NCBI GenBank assembly: GCA_963794165.1
Contig: CAWCCT010000012.1
Location: 248,001 to 312,000, forward strand
Source: PALSA-350 sp963794165
GTDB taxonomy: Bacteria; Acidobacteriota; Terriglobia; Terriglobales; Acidobacteriaceae
Direction of reading: 5' to 3'
Length of the DNA: 64,000 nt
Translations under genes and position numbers: made by a program
The notes under the pieces: generated by a model
What the model saw: the letters and a program-made list of their open reading frames with translations, nothing else
What the model was told of the DNA's origin: nothing
The model's database searches: none
In this document: piece by piece, positions 39,741 through 48,581 of the stretch
Layout of the letters: every line of letters starts with the position of its first letter
Position numbering within the stretch: the first letter of the stretch is position 1

Positions 39741-40628
39741 CTAGCCGACGAAGTCGACCTGGACAGGCGTTGGAATGATCCCCCGCTCATAGCCCATGGT
39801 GAGCAGCTTGCGAATGGCTTCTTTTCCGTCCTCACCGTAATTCAGCGTGCGCTGGTTCACGTACATACTCACGAAGCGGTTGGCCATTTGCGGATCAAGG
39901 TCACGGGCGAACTGCATGGAATACTCGAGCGCAGCTTCGCGATGGTCTAGCGCGTGCTGGATGCTATCGCGCAGCGCCTGAGTCACGGTGAGCATGACGT
40001 CCTGCCCCAGGCTGCGGCGAATGGCGTTGCCGCCGAGAGGCAAGGGAAGCCCGGTCTGTTCCCGCCACCACTGGCCGAGATCGATGACCTTATGCAAGCC
40101 GCTGGCGGCGTAGGTTAGCTGCCCTTCGTGGATGATGAGGCCGGCTTCAAAATTACCCGCGACCACTTCAGGAATAATTTTGTCAAAGGGAACTGTCACC
40201 GTTTCAATATCCGGCGCAAATAACTTTAGGGTCAGGTACGCGGTGGTCAGAGTGCCGGGTACCGCGACCCGCACGCGACCGATCGCATCGGCCGCAATAC
40301 GATGGCTGGCGACAATCATGGGACCGTAGTTTTCGCCCACGCTGCCCCCGCAAGCCATTAATGCATAGTCTTTCTGAACGTAGGGATAGGCGTGAAATGA
40401 GATGGCGGTCACATCGTAAAAGGCCTCATTCATGGCCTTGTGGTTGAGGGTCTCGATATCGCAGAGGGTGTGAGTGAACTTGTATCCCGGAACGCGAATT
40501 TTGCCGGTGGCAAGGCCATAGAACATAAAGGCGTCATCGGAGTCCGGACTGTGGGCGATGGCGATCTCTTTGCAAGCAGTTTTGCTGGGGCTTTGCGCCG
40601 CATCTGGCGGAAGCGAAAGAGTGGTCAC
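39741..40628 (-). CDS. mqnD: 1,4-dihydroxy-6-naphthoate synthase (futalosine menaquinone pathway)
   Basis: MqnD converts cyclic dehypoxanthinyl futalosine to 1,4-dihydroxy-6-naphthoate, a menaquinone precursor. The 295-aa protein has the family motifs IAHSPDSDDAFMFYGL, TAISFHAYPYV, GENYGPMIVA, VPGTLTTAYLTL and GLIIHEGQLTY in a periplasmic-binding-protein-like fold. No signal peptide, so cytoplasmic. It overlaps bioY by four bases (ATGA), so the two are translationally coupled. Its presence indicates menaquinone, consistent with the type-B Sdh in this window. Confidence 0.93.
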   Translation of the reverse strand: MTTLSLPPDAAQSPSKTACKEIAIAHSPDSDDAFMFYGLATGKIRVPGYKFTHTLCDIETLNHKAMNEAFYDVTAISFHAYPYVQKDYALMACGGSVGENYGPMIVASHRIAADAIGRVRVAVPGTLTTAYLTLKLFAPDIETVTVPFDKIIPEVVAGNFEAGLIIHEGQLTYAASGLHKVIDLGQWWREQTGLPLPLGGNAIRRSLGQDVMLTVTQALRDSIQHALDHREAALEYSMQFARDLDPQMANRFVSMYVNQRTLNYGEDGKEAIRKLLTMGYERGIIPTPVQVDFVG

Positions 40629-41236
40629 AAAATCCTTTCACGACTGCGTTCATCCTCGGCGAAAGAGCGAAGCATGCTTACGCAGGCCGCGGCAGCAAGG
40701 ACTTTGATGGCATCGCCAGGGAGGAAGGGTGCGACCGACTGAGCGAAGACGACAGATAGCTTGACGTGGGTCAGCAGCCCGAGCCAGGTGGCGCCGGCGG
40801 TAAGGATGAGGATGCTGGCCAGCCCCGCGCCCGCGAGCGCAGCCAAGAAAGAACTACGCCGGCGGCGATAGAGCCAACTCGCCAGCGCGGCGGCAAACGG
40901 ATAAGAAAGCAGGTAACCGCCGGTGGGGCCCAGCAACTGCACCATGCCGCCCGGACCATGAGGGCTAAAGACGGGCAGGCCCATTGCGCCTTCCATCAGG
41001 TAGACCGCCAAGCAGGCGAAAGCGGCTCCCGGAGTGAAGAGCAACGCCAACAGCAGCACGGCAAAGGTTTGCATCGTCACCGGGACAGGAGTGAAGCCGA
41101 GCGGCATGGCGATGTGGGCGCAGATTGCGACCAGTGCGCTGCCCAGAACCACGGCAATCACAGTCTTCCAGGCGACGACAGGCAGCGGCGTTGCGCGCAG
41201 GCTGTCCTGTTTGTAGCCGATTTCTTGCATCTTCAT
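40625..41236 (-). CDS. bioY: Biotin transporter substrate-binding subunit
   Basis: S-component of an ECF-type biotin transporter (203 aa), with six hydrophobic segments and the BioY signature VPVTMQTFAVLLLALLFTPG followed by GPTGGYLLSYPFAA. I chose ATG 41236 (MKMQEIG); a second ATG at 41230 is equally well placed after GAGGGAGAG. No EcfA/EcfT genes are in the window, so it works alone or with a shared module. Coupled to mqnD by the ATGA overlap; the radical-SAM steps of the futalosine pathway do not need biotin, so the link may be merely positional. Confidence 0.92.
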   Translation of the reverse strand: MKMQEIGYKQDSLRATPLPVVAWKTVIAVVLGSALVAICAHIAMPLGFTPVPVTMQTFAVLLLALLFTPGAAFACLAVYLMEGAMGLPVFSPHGPGGMVQLLGPTGGYLLSYPFAAALASWLYRRRRSSFLAALAGAGLASILILTAGATWLGLLTHVKLSVVFAQSVAPFLPGDAIKVLAAAACVSMLRSFAEDERSRERIL

Positions 41237-41243
41237 CTCTCCC

Positions 41244-41441
41244 TCACGAACGGGGCCAAGGTGGTTTCGTCGGACGCCCGCGGTCCGGCTCCCCGCCACT
41301 GGAGCCCGGTTGCGTATGCCGCAGAATATGCCGGGCAACCGAAAAAGCCACCCACAGTAATGCGCAAAAGCTGACAGCGAAAGCCACGAACAAAAGCCGC
41401 ATAGAGAACGCCGGGCGCGGGAACAACTTGAAGCATAACAA
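41244..41441 (-). CDS. Possible small single-span membrane protein
   Basis: 65-residue frame between cutA and bioY on the same strand. One hydrophobic helix (MRLLFVAFAVSFCALLWVAF, residues 14-33) is followed by a basic, Pro-rich tail (RGRPTKPPWPRS). It starts 13 bases after the cutA stop; an internal ATG at 41402 would begin just at the helix. I do not recognise a family. Position and composition are plausible for a real gene, but no independent support is visible. Confidence 0.4.
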   Translation of the reverse strand: MLCFKLFPRPAFSMRLLFVAFAVSFCALLWVAFSVARHILRHTQPGSSGGEPDRGRPTKPPWPRS

Positions 41442-41454
41442 AAAACTCGGAGGT

Positions 41455-41772
41455 CTACTGTAGGCTGGTGTTCAGCCAGTCAAGATAGGCTTCCGAACCG
41501 CCGCTTACCGGGAGTATCAGGAACTCGGGAACTTCATAGGAGTGCAGGCTGCTGATGGTCGCACGTACCTGGTCGCTGTGAGCAGCTTTGGTCTTGATCA
41601 GGAGCATCACTTCGCCGGCTGATTCGACGGCGCCTTGCCAGCGGTAAATGGATTGCACGCCGGGCAGGATGTTGACGCAGGCAGCCAGTTTCTGTTCGAC
41701 CAGGCGATGGGCGATACGCTCGGCTTGTTCGTGGTCGGCGCACGTAGAGAGAACAATCTGAAAATCGGTCAT
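41455..41772 (-). CDS. cutA: Divalent-cation tolerance protein CutA
   Basis: 105-aa trimeric ferredoxin-like protein of the CutA1 family. Matching segments: IVLSTCADHEQAERIAHRLVEQKLAACVN, YRWQGAVESAGEVMLLIKT and LHSYEVPEFLILPV (the EVPE/Y region is the family hallmark). Originally linked to copper tolerance in E. coli, but its biochemical role is unclear. Divergent from the FtsB-like gene with 90 bases between them. Complete. Confidence 0.94.
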   Translation of the reverse strand: MTDFQIVLSTCADHEQAERIAHRLVEQKLAACVNILPGVQSIYRWQGAVESAGEVMLLIKTKAAHSDQVRATISSLHSYEVPEFLILPVSGGSEAYLDWLNTSLQ

Positions 41773-41862
41773 ATGTTTACCAAGTTGGGTTCTTTGTGAA
41801 AACTTCCTTTTGAGTGTCGAGGTTCATTGAGAAGATAAGGCAGCCGATTGCGAGGGGCGACC

Positions 41863-42198
41863 GTGAAGCAGAGCATTTCATTCTATCTTTCCCGTTCGAG
41901 CCGCCGGGTGGCTACTGTGGTCGCTATTGTGGTCGCGTTTGCTCTGGGCTATCACGTTATTTTTGGCGCCAATGGGCTCACTGCTTATCAGCAGAAACGT
42001 CATCAGCACCAGATGTTGCAGCAGGAGATTTTGCAGTTGCGGCAGGAGAATAGCCGCCTGCAGGACCAGGTGCAGCATCTGCAGTCAGATCCCGACGCCA
42101 TCGAGCACGAGGCGAGGGTAATCCTGCGCTATGCCAAGCCCGGCGAAGTCATCTACGCCCTGAACGACAAACCCGAGTCCAAACCGGCCGCCAAGTAA
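41863..42198 (+). CDS. FtsB/DivIC-like septum formation initiator
   Basis: Bitopic cell-division protein of 111 aa: a short cytoplasmic N-terminus, one membrane helix (VATVVAIVVAFALGYHVIFG), then an extracytoplasmic coiled coil (HQHQMLQQEILQLRQENSRL) and the family end (DPDAIEHEARVILRYAKPGEVIYAL). FtsB/DivIC links with FtsL and FtsQ at the division site. I take the GTG at 41863, after GAGGGG with a 7-base gap; a TTG at 41848 lacks such a site. No other division gene is near. Confidence 0.88.
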   Translation: MKQSISFYLSRSSRRVATVVAIVVAFALGYHVIFGANGLTAYQQKRHQHQMLQQEILQLRQENSRLQDQVQHLQSDPDAIEHEARVILRYAKPGEVIYALNDKPESKPAAK

Positions 42199-42230
42199 AC
42201 GGCAGCGGATTTCTGGTGCTGCCACGGAAG

Positions 42231-42376
42231 CCGGGTGCCCCACATCTCGCTGGTTTTTCGCGAGCTGCAGGATACCACGAAGGCCAGTTCCTACCTTTGC
42301 ATCCTGAACCACTCCCGGTTAAGAGCAGTGGTATCCCACATCTCGCGAAAAACCAGCGAGATGTGGGGCACCCGGG
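42231..42376. repeat. Inverted pair of palindromic repeats (ACATCTCGC subtype)
   Basis: Left arm 42231-42278 begins CCGGGTGCCCCACATCTCGC and ends GGATACCAC; right arm 42328-42376 is its reverse complement, beginning GTGGTATCCCACATCTCGCG. Each arm forms its own hairpin (CACATCTCGC/GCGAGATGTG); in the left arm the second half is degraded to GCGAGCTGCAGGA. The pair lies between the convergent FtsB-like and PF10136 genes and could also act as a bidirectional transcription stop. Confidence 0.85.
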
Positions 42377-42404
42377 AGCGGTTGCAGATCCGGAAAGTGA
42401 TGCT

Positions 42405-44513
42405 TTATAGCCCCTTTTCGTCCGGTACGGGGGTGAGGATGGAAACCGGAGGGCTCTCGCGCTCTACTGGAAGTATGAATTTGAGTGGGGAGCGAAGGAT
42501 CTGCCGCAACAAGTAGCGGAGCAACAAAAACTGTTCCCGCCGGCCGACATCGTAAGCGCGCAGGGCCACAAACGATGCGATGGAAAAGCTGACGCCAAGG
42601 TTGAGCACAAACGTGACTGCTATGCCGGCCATGGCGTAGTAGAACCAGTCGTGGCCAAAGGAGCTGGTACCGAAGCGCGCAGCGGCCAGCGCCAGGGTAC
42701 CAGTCGAAAGGGTCACGTGACGCACATCGAAAGGTATGCCGAAGAAACGGGCAATCACAGGTACAAACCCCAACAGATAGCCAAGCGCGATGCTGGTGCT
42801 CCAGCCGGCAAGGTTAAGCTCGATCCACCCAGCCAGCCGCGTCATCCTGTTCTGCCCAATGCGCAGGCCGAAGGGGTGCTGAGAGACGGCTTCCGTCAAG
42901 CGGTGAAATACTGCGAAATTTTCACACCAGCCGCCGATCAGCGCAGCAAGCCATAAGATAACTCCGGTGCCGGCCGCATAAATAATGGTCCCAGAGGCAA
43001 ACGGGTGAAGCGCTTCGTAGACGTGCCGGGCACTCTCCGCGGGCAGGTAGTGTTCGGCAAACATCACTCGCCATAGACGCTCCAGGGCGACAGAGCCTAT
43101 GCACACCGCGATCACGTTACCGATCGCGGCAGCCAACTGAGTGCGGCTGATACGCGCGGTAAAGTCTGAAATTTTGCTCCAACTGGCGTTACCCGGATTG
43201 TTGCGCACAATACCGGCGAAAGTAGCCGCCGTGGCCGAGGGCTGCTTGGTGGCCAGCACCAGGCCGAAAACCTGCAGCAGGATGAAACTGATGGCGTAGT
43301 TCGTGCCGGTAAGAAATCCTTCCACGAACAGGGGAAAACCATGCTCCACGATGCGCATCTTGATGGCGGCGGTGAGCACGGTCAGCAGTCCGCCGCCGAT
43401 AGCGGCTAGCCACATTTGCCAATACTCCCTACGGCTGAAGGCAATGTAGTGTTCCCCGCTGCGGCCGGTGCGTTCCACCGTTTTGCGAGCCAGCAGGTTC
43501 AGGTTTTGCTTGAGCAGGGCAGAGACCCGCTTATCCTCCAAACGCCCTTCAATGAGTTGGTTGAGCAGGTTTCGCGCGGCCGCGGAGCTGTCAACCACAC
43601 CAGGCACGGGTACGGCGCCGAAGGTGAGAATTCTGGCTAAACCATGCATGCGCATCAATGCCAGCTCGATACTCCGCAGATCGAGCACCAGGTCCGCGCT
43701 GACCCCGGTGGTCTCCATGCCCAGCCGCACCTGGCCGAGTTCCTTGCGGCAGCTGCTTACAGCCGCTTTCCAGACCTCAAAGCGAGGGGCGGCGTCGCTC
43801 GCATCCGCAGCTCCTACCAGCTCCTGGGTAGCAAAAATCAAATGGTAAAAGGGTGAATTCTGTACATCGACGCGCCCGCCACGCTCGCGCATGGCGGCGG
43901 TGACGCCTCGGCCCGCGGTACGAGTGGCGATCAGACACAGTGCCTGGCGCAAATCGCTCTGCAAGCGAGGGGAAGAACGCGGACCACCGCCGGTGGCAGG
44001 CGGCGCGAGAATCGTGCTGAGACGATCGAAAAGTAACTGCGGCAGTTCGAGGAAGCGCTCCACATCGCGGGAGTGGGCGAACAACGAGATCATCAGCCGG
44101 GAGCTATCGGTGACTGCCATCGCCGAAGGGAGGAAGCGATTGAAGAGGCGGCGGAGTCCCTCGGAGAAAACTGCGTGGTGCCTGGGCAAGCCGGCCTCGG
44201 CCAGCAGGGCCACGGAGTCGAGCTGCGAAAGCATGGATTGAAAGGTTTCCTGGAAATCAAGCCGCAGCAGGTCGTCGTGCTCAAGCATGCGGATCCAGCA
44301 CAGCAGGCGCACGTTAAAGGACCTTTCGTTGGAGCCGGTCCAAATCGTATGGAAGAGGCGAGTGAAGCTGGCGGTTCGCGTATCCAGAGTCGACGAGGCG
44401 GAAAATGCTTTTGTCCGGGCTCGCAGCTCGTCCTTGGCACGGGCAAAGGCAGGACGCCGGCGCGACTGGCGGCGCAGACGAAAGTACTTCCGGATGGATC
44501 GGCCCAATTTCAC
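42405..44513 (-). CDS. PF10136-family ('site-specific recombinase') multi-pass membrane protein
   Basis: 702-aa protein of the COG4389/PF10136 family. The N-terminal about 350 residues are soluble and helix-rich; the C-terminal half has about six hydrophobic segments. The family hallmark YAISFILLQVFGLVLATKQPSATAATFAG is present near residue 410. The family was named after a gonococcal gene linked to recombination, but I see no tyrosine- or serine-recombinase active site, and the layout is that of an integral membrane protein. It follows glnD by 42 bases on the same strand, so it probably belongs to the glnB-glnD unit. True function unknown. Confidence 0.8.
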   Translation of the reverse strand: MKLGRSIRKYFRLRRQSRRRPAFARAKDELRARTKAFSASSTLDTRTASFTRLFHTIWTGSNERSFNVRLLCWIRMLEHDDLLRLDFQETFQSMLSQLDSVALLAEAGLPRHHAVFSEGLRRLFNRFLPSAMAVTDSSRLMISLFAHSRDVERFLELPQLLFDRLSTILAPPATGGGPRSSPRLQSDLRQALCLIATRTAGRGVTAAMRERGGRVDVQNSPFYHLIFATQELVGAADASDAAPRFEVWKAAVSSCRKELGQVRLGMETTGVSADLVLDLRSIELALMRMHGLARILTFGAVPVPGVVDSSAAARNLLNQLIEGRLEDKRVSALLKQNLNLLARKTVERTGRSGEHYIAFSRREYWQMWLAAIGGGLLTVLTAAIKMRIVEHGFPLFVEGFLTGTNYAISFILLQVFGLVLATKQPSATAATFAGIVRNNPGNASWSKISDFTARISRTQLAAAIGNVIAVCIGSVALERLWRVMFAEHYLPAESARHVYEALHPFASGTIIYAAGTGVILWLAALIGGWCENFAVFHRLTEAVSQHPFGLRIGQNRMTRLAGWIELNLAGWSTSIALGYLLGFVPVIARFFGIPFDVRHVTLSTGTLALAAARFGTSSFGHDWFYYAMAGIAVTFVLNLGVSFSIASFVALRAYDVGRREQFLLLRYLLRQILRSPLKFILPVERESPPVSILTPVPDEKGL

Positions 44514-44555
44514 GTTGCGCTCACTCGATGGTAGAGCATTTTGCCCCCAACCACG

Positions 44556-47162
44556 CTAAGTACCGGCGGGGGCGGGCCGGAGTTCCTCCACCGCGAGCGA
44601 GAGGGCGGTGTGAAGTTGCTGCTGGACGTCCTGGTTTAGTTTGGCGCCCCCGATGGTGAGGTAGAAGACGTCAATCGCGATCTCCCCTTCGGTATCGATC
44701 AGCGCCACCTCGATATTGCAATCATGTGCGGCCAAAGTGGTGGCGATCTGGCGCAGCAGGCCGGGGCCGTCCTGTGCCACCACTTGCAGCAGCGTGCTGT
44801 GGGTGGACACGGTGTTATCGAAATCCAGGCGGGTCGCTACTTTGACCATGATGGGAGCGCGGACAGCCTGGCGGCGGCGCAACAGGACTTCGATCGGCGT
44901 CTTGAGCGAGATGATGTCGAGCAGGCTAACGCGGAAGCGATCGACCTCAGATGGGTTGAGCTCGAGGGTGCGGAAGGGGTCGGAAAACTGAAAGGTGTCA
45001 ACGATAATTCCCGCATCGTCTGAGAACGCCTCGGCCTTGACAATGTTCATGCCCCAGGAGGAAAGGGCGCCGGCCATATCGGCGAACAACAGGGGCCGGT
45101 CTCTGGTGATGACGGTAAGTTCCCACAACTGGCGCAGGCTACGCAGGTTGATCTGCGCGGTCGATTCGGAAAGCTGCAAAGCCATGTGAAAGTGATCGCG
45201 GATCTGCTCCGGCATGTGCGTCTGCAGATAGCGCTGGGGAAGCCCTTCCAGAAAGCTGCGCAGTTCCGGTGCGCGCTCCGGAGCCAGGGTCAGAATGCGC
45301 TTGAGCAGCGTAGGGTCTACATCCGCACGGTAGCGCTCCTGGTCTACACTCCGGTCCATGAAGTTTGAGGTGGCGATATACAGCTGCCACAAGCTGTCTG
45401 CCTTCCACGGGGTGAGCGCGTCCGGGTTCACGGCTTTGATGTCGGCATAGGTCATCAGGCACAGCATCTTGAGGTGGGTTTGCGACGCTGCCTTTTCGGC
45501 AAAAGCGCGTATGGTTTCGGCCGCGAATATGTCGCGCCGCAGGGTCATGGACATCTCCAGGTGATTGCGGATAAGCCGCCGCACCTGGTCGCGTTCCTCG
45601 GCATCGAGCTCGAGCCGCGCCAGCAGGCTATCGGCTAGTTCTACGCTTTGCACCGTGTGCTCGCCGCTGCGGCGAGCCTTGCCCGTGTCGTGCATGAGGA
45701 CGGCAAGGAAGAAAAGGTCCAGGCGGTCGATCTCCCCCAGCAGCGTGGCAAAGCGCCGTTCCCAGGCCAGGTGCGGCTGGCGCAGGGCATGAACATTGTC
45801 GATCACCAGGAAGGTATGCTCGTCGACGGTGTAGCGGTGATACGAGTCGCGAATCACCAGCGCGTCAATGCCATGGAACTCGGGGATGAGCAACTCGAGA
45901 ATGCCCAGGGCATGCATGGTGCGCAACGCGTGTGCGGCGTGGGGTCCGAGGAGGATCTCACGCAGGCCGTTCCATAGGAATGGTCCCTCCGGAATATGCA
46001 CATCGAGCACCGGGAGCGCGTCCGCCAGGCGATCCTCCGCGTTTTGCGTGAGCCGGTAGCCGTGCGCTGCGACCATGGCAAATACGCGCAGGATACCCTC
46101 GGGTCCGGTGAGCACCGCTGCTTCCGAAACGTCGATGCGTCCGTCCTGGACAACGAAGTCGGTGCCAGGAATTGGGACTCGCTTGCGCCGTTGCGGCCGA
46201 TAGAATGACTGCCGCGCCGGCGGCAGCGCCTCCATGGCCAGGATCGCCCGGCGATAGACGGTGCGTGCATGACGGTAGTAGGTGCGCATCCAATAGGCGG
46301 GGTCTGAAGTGCCCTTGGTTTCAAGGCCGATGCTTTGCGCCGCCGCTTCATCCTGTGCATGCCAATCGAGGCTGTTGTCGTCGCGGCCGCTGCGCAAGTG
46401 GAGAAAACAGCGCGTGGCGCTGAGGAAATCAAATGCCGACGCAGCTTCGTTGTGAACCGAATAAAGCGAATTTCCGAAGCTGGTGGGCCAGGCCTTATGT
46501 TCGCGAACGTGGTGGAGCAGGTTGAGCCAGTGGGCCAGTTGATGGTCACGCAGACCGCCCGGACACTCCTTGATGTTGGGTTCGAGATGGAAGATGGTGT
46601 TGCCGTATTTTTGGTGCCGCGCGCGGGCCAGGTCGGCAAGCCGATGCACGATGCCGCTCCACTCGCGCAGCGCAACTTCGGGCAGTGTTTGTGTTTGCAG
46701 CGTTTGGTACATGCCGTGGTCGCCGGCGATGAAGCGGCGGTCGAGCAGGGAGAGAGTGAATTCGACGTTATCGGGATCGTAGCGATCGCATTCCTTGAGG
46801 CTGCGGATCATGGGGCTGGCGCGCAGGCCAAGGTCCCACATGGCCTGATTGCAACCACGGATGGTCTCGCGAAATTTGTCTTCTACTCGCTCGTCGGCAC
46901 AAAGGTAGAGGAGGTCGACGTCGGAGTAGGGGAAGAGTTCCTTGCGGCCGAAGCCGCCGACGGCTACCATTGCCAGCCCGGTTGGGAGAGGACCGCCGCT
47001 CTCGAACCGCCAGAGCGGCTCCAGCAGGCAGTCGACCACCAGGGCGCGACGGCGAATGCAGAGCACGCCGTTGCCGCTACGCTCGAAGGACAGCCGCATG
47101 GCTGCCATTTCGCTCTGGTAGTGCTCTCGCAACTGCTGGTGAGACGTGAATGCAGCTTTCAT
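44556..47162 (-). CDS. glnD: Bifunctional [protein-PII] uridylyltransferase/uridylyl-removing enzyme
   Basis: Nitrogen sensor (868 aa) that adds UMP to PII when glutamine is low and removes it when glutamine is high. Domains in order: nucleotidyltransferase VAVGGFGRKELFPYSDVDLLYL (about 78-100), PII-uridylyltransferase helical region, HD hydrolase (VDEHTFLVIDN, AVLMHDTGKARR) near residue 450-510, and two C-terminal ACT domains (LLFADMAGALSSWGMNI; VVAQDGPGLLRQIATTLAAHD) that bind glutamine. I chose ATG 47162; a TTG at 47183 is possible. It lies 56 bases after glnB, its substrate. Confidence 0.95.
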   Translation of the reverse strand: MKAAFTSHQQLREHYQSEMAAMRLSFERSGNGVLCIRRRALVVDCLLEPLWRFESGGPLPTGLAMVAVGGFGRKELFPYSDVDLLYLCADERVEDKFRETIRGCNQAMWDLGLRASPMIRSLKECDRYDPDNVEFTLSLLDRRFIAGDHGMYQTLQTQTLPEVALREWSGIVHRLADLARARHQKYGNTIFHLEPNIKECPGGLRDHQLAHWLNLLHHVREHKAWPTSFGNSLYSVHNEAASAFDFLSATRCFLHLRSGRDDNSLDWHAQDEAAAQSIGLETKGTSDPAYWMRTYYRHARTVYRRAILAMEALPPARQSFYRPQRRKRVPIPGTDFVVQDGRIDVSEAAVLTGPEGILRVFAMVAAHGYRLTQNAEDRLADALPVLDVHIPEGPFLWNGLREILLGPHAAHALRTMHALGILELLIPEFHGIDALVIRDSYHRYTVDEHTFLVIDNVHALRQPHLAWERRFATLLGEIDRLDLFFLAVLMHDTGKARRSGEHTVQSVELADSLLARLELDAEERDQVRRLIRNHLEMSMTLRRDIFAAETIRAFAEKAASQTHLKMLCLMTYADIKAVNPDALTPWKADSLWQLYIATSNFMDRSVDQERYRADVDPTLLKRILTLAPERAPELRSFLEGLPQRYLQTHMPEQIRDHFHMALQLSESTAQINLRSLRQLWELTVITRDRPLLFADMAGALSSWGMNIVKAEAFSDDAGIIVDTFQFSDPFRTLELNPSEVDRFRVSLLDIISLKTPIEVLLRRRQAVRAPIMVKVATRLDFDNTVSTHSTLLQVVAQDGPGLLRQIATTLAAHDCNIEVALIDTEGEIAIDVFYLTIGGAKLNQDVQQQLHTALSLAVEELRPAPAGT

Positions 47163-47218
47163 GTCGACCGCGAATGAGGACAATGGTGGAAACTGCTATA
47201 GCCCGTCTGGCGGAAAAT

Positions 47219-47557
47219 CTAGAGCGCGGCGACGCCGCGGTCGCCGTTGCGAATGCGGATCGCCTCGTCGATGCCGGAGACAAAGATTTTTCCATCCCCG
47301 ATCTTTCCGGTTCGGGTTGAGCTAATGATGGCCTGAACCGCTTTGTCCAGCAGTTCGTCGGGGACCACCATTTCAATTTTTATCTTGGGCAAAAGATCGA
47401 CCGTATACTCGCGTCCGCGGTAGAACTCGGTATGGCCTTTTTGCCGCCCGTGGCCGCGCGCTTCAAGGATCGTCATGCCCTCGACGCCGATGGCGAGCAG
47501 GGCATCTTTGACTGCGTCAAGCTTCGACGGCTGAATGACCGCTTCTATTTTTTGCAT
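47219..47557 (-). CDS. glnB: Nitrogen regulatory protein PII
   Basis: 112-aa trimeric signal protein that reads ATP/ADP and 2-oxoglutarate. The T-loop HTEFYRGREYTVDLLPK has Tyr51, the uridylylation site, and the C-terminal signature KIGDGKIFVSGIDEAIRIRNGDRG is complete. The start MQKIEAVIQPSKL is at ATG 47557. Expressed just ahead of glnD. There is no amtB beside it, so GlnB is used as the symbol over GlnK, but sequence alone does not separate the two. A TATACT -10-like hexamer lies about 30-40 bases upstream; its -35 is weak. Confidence 0.95.
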   Translation of the reverse strand: MQKIEAVIQPSKLDAVKDALLAIGVEGMTILEARGHGRQKGHTEFYRGREYTVDLLPKIKIEMVVPDELLDKAVQAIISSTRTGKIGDGKIFVSGIDEAIRIRNGDRGVAAL

Positions 47558-47742
47558 ATCTGCTTTCCAGAGTAGCAAGAGTATAGCTGGCGAGGGCGAT
47601 TGGGTGAGCCTGATTTCCTGTGTCGCTCCATCACTAAAGCGTGGGGAATGCAGAGATGGTGCCGTGAAGCAGCCCCGCGCGGCTGACTTTTCGGTCTGAG
47701 CTGCGCCTACCCAGGACTGTCGAGTCTACGTGAGAACTCCCG

Positions 47743-47952
47743 GATAAGCTGACGGGTGCCCCAGGTCTCGCTTTTGAGACCTGGGATCCTTCACGCAAAA
47801 GCCGGCGGTCCGAGTTCTCACGCCCATTCCATCGAGCGGCATCAGCTCCTAGGGCTTTCCCGAAGTTAGAGTTCTCCATTTTTGTCTTCCGGCATTTGCG
47901 TGGAGGATCCCAGGTCTCAAAAGCGAGACCTGGGGCACCCGTCAGCTTATCC
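47743..47952. repeat. Inverted pair of palindromic repeats (AGGTCTCGC subtype)
   Basis: Left arm 47743-47803 runs from GATAAGCTGACGGGTGCCCC through hairpin CCAGGTCTCgctttt..GAGACCTGG to CACGCAAAAGCCGG; right arm 47889-47952 is its nearly perfect reverse complement. The arms are about 62 bp and separated by 85 bases. The outer GGGTGCCCCA is shared with the ACATCTCGC-subtype loci. A REP-like remnant CTACCCAGGACTG at 47706 lies beside it. The 47580-48008 gap holds no supported gene. Confidence 0.87.
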
Positions 47953-48008
47953 AGGAGGTTCTCACAAACGGTTCAATCTGCATTGCCCATGGCTTATAGT
48001 GTTTAGGT

Positions 48009-48581
48009 ATGAGCGCAACGGGCAACGACCGCTATTTATTTGGCAATTTGGAGTCCAGCGGCAAGAATCAGGAAAAGGTTCGCGAAGTCAATTTTGGCTA
48101 TGAGCAGCCTGAGGGGGTGGTGATGACCTCTCTGGATTTTGCGATCAATTGGGTTCGCAAGAGTTCAGTTTGGCCTATGACTTTCGGCCTAGCCTGCTGC
48201 GCGATCGAAATGATGTCCATGGGCGGCGCCCGGTTCGACGTGGCGCGATTTGGCGCTGAAGTCTTTCGCCCCTCTCCACGCCAGTCTGATCTGATGGTGA
48301 TTGCAGGCAGGGTATCGCAAAAAATGGCCCCGGTGATCCGCAGGCTCTATGAGCAGATGCCGGAGCCGAAATGGGTGATTTCGATGGGTGCTTGCGCAAC
48401 TTCTGGCGGGGTCTTCAACAATTATGCGCTGGTACAGGGTGTTAACCAGATTATCCCGGTCGACGTGTATGTGCCGGGATGCCCTCCGCGTCCGGAACAG
48501 TTGATGTATGCGATAACACTCCTGCAGGAAAAAATTCTGCGCGAGCGAGGAAGCGCAAAACGGGCATTAAACTTCCAATAA
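48009..48581 (+). CDS. nuoB: NADH-quinone oxidoreductase subunit B
   Basis: PSST-type subunit (190 aa) carrying cluster N2, the last iron-sulfur centre before quinone in complex I. Ligands are visible: the adjacent Cys pair in FGLACCAIEMMSMGG, Cys in SMGACATSGGVFNNY and Cys in YVPGCPPRPEQLMYAI. The N-terminal 35 residues (LFGNLESSGKNQEKV) are longer than usual. No other nuo gene adjoins it: an inverted repeat pair lies upstream and an OmpA-like gene downstream, so it is an orphan or second copy. Function as a NuoB is expected from intact ligands. Confidence 0.94.
   Translation: MSATGNDRYLFGNLESSGKNQEKVREVNFGYEQPEGVVMTSLDFAINWVRKSSVWPMTFGLACCAIEMMSMGGARFDVARFGAEVFRPSPRQSDLMVIAGRVSQKMAPVIRRLYEQMPEPKWVISMGACATSGGVFNNYALVQGVNQIIPVDVYVPGCPPRPEQLMYAITLLQEKILRERGSAKRALNFQ

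Noticed and set aside
42405..44513. Mobile-element recombinase
   Set aside because: Despite the family name, no recombinase catalytic motif is present; it is a multi-pass membrane protein in a glnB-glnD context.
47634..47879. 81-codon minus-strand frame upstream of glnB
   Set aside because: It covers one arm of the inverted repeat pair and has no protein features.
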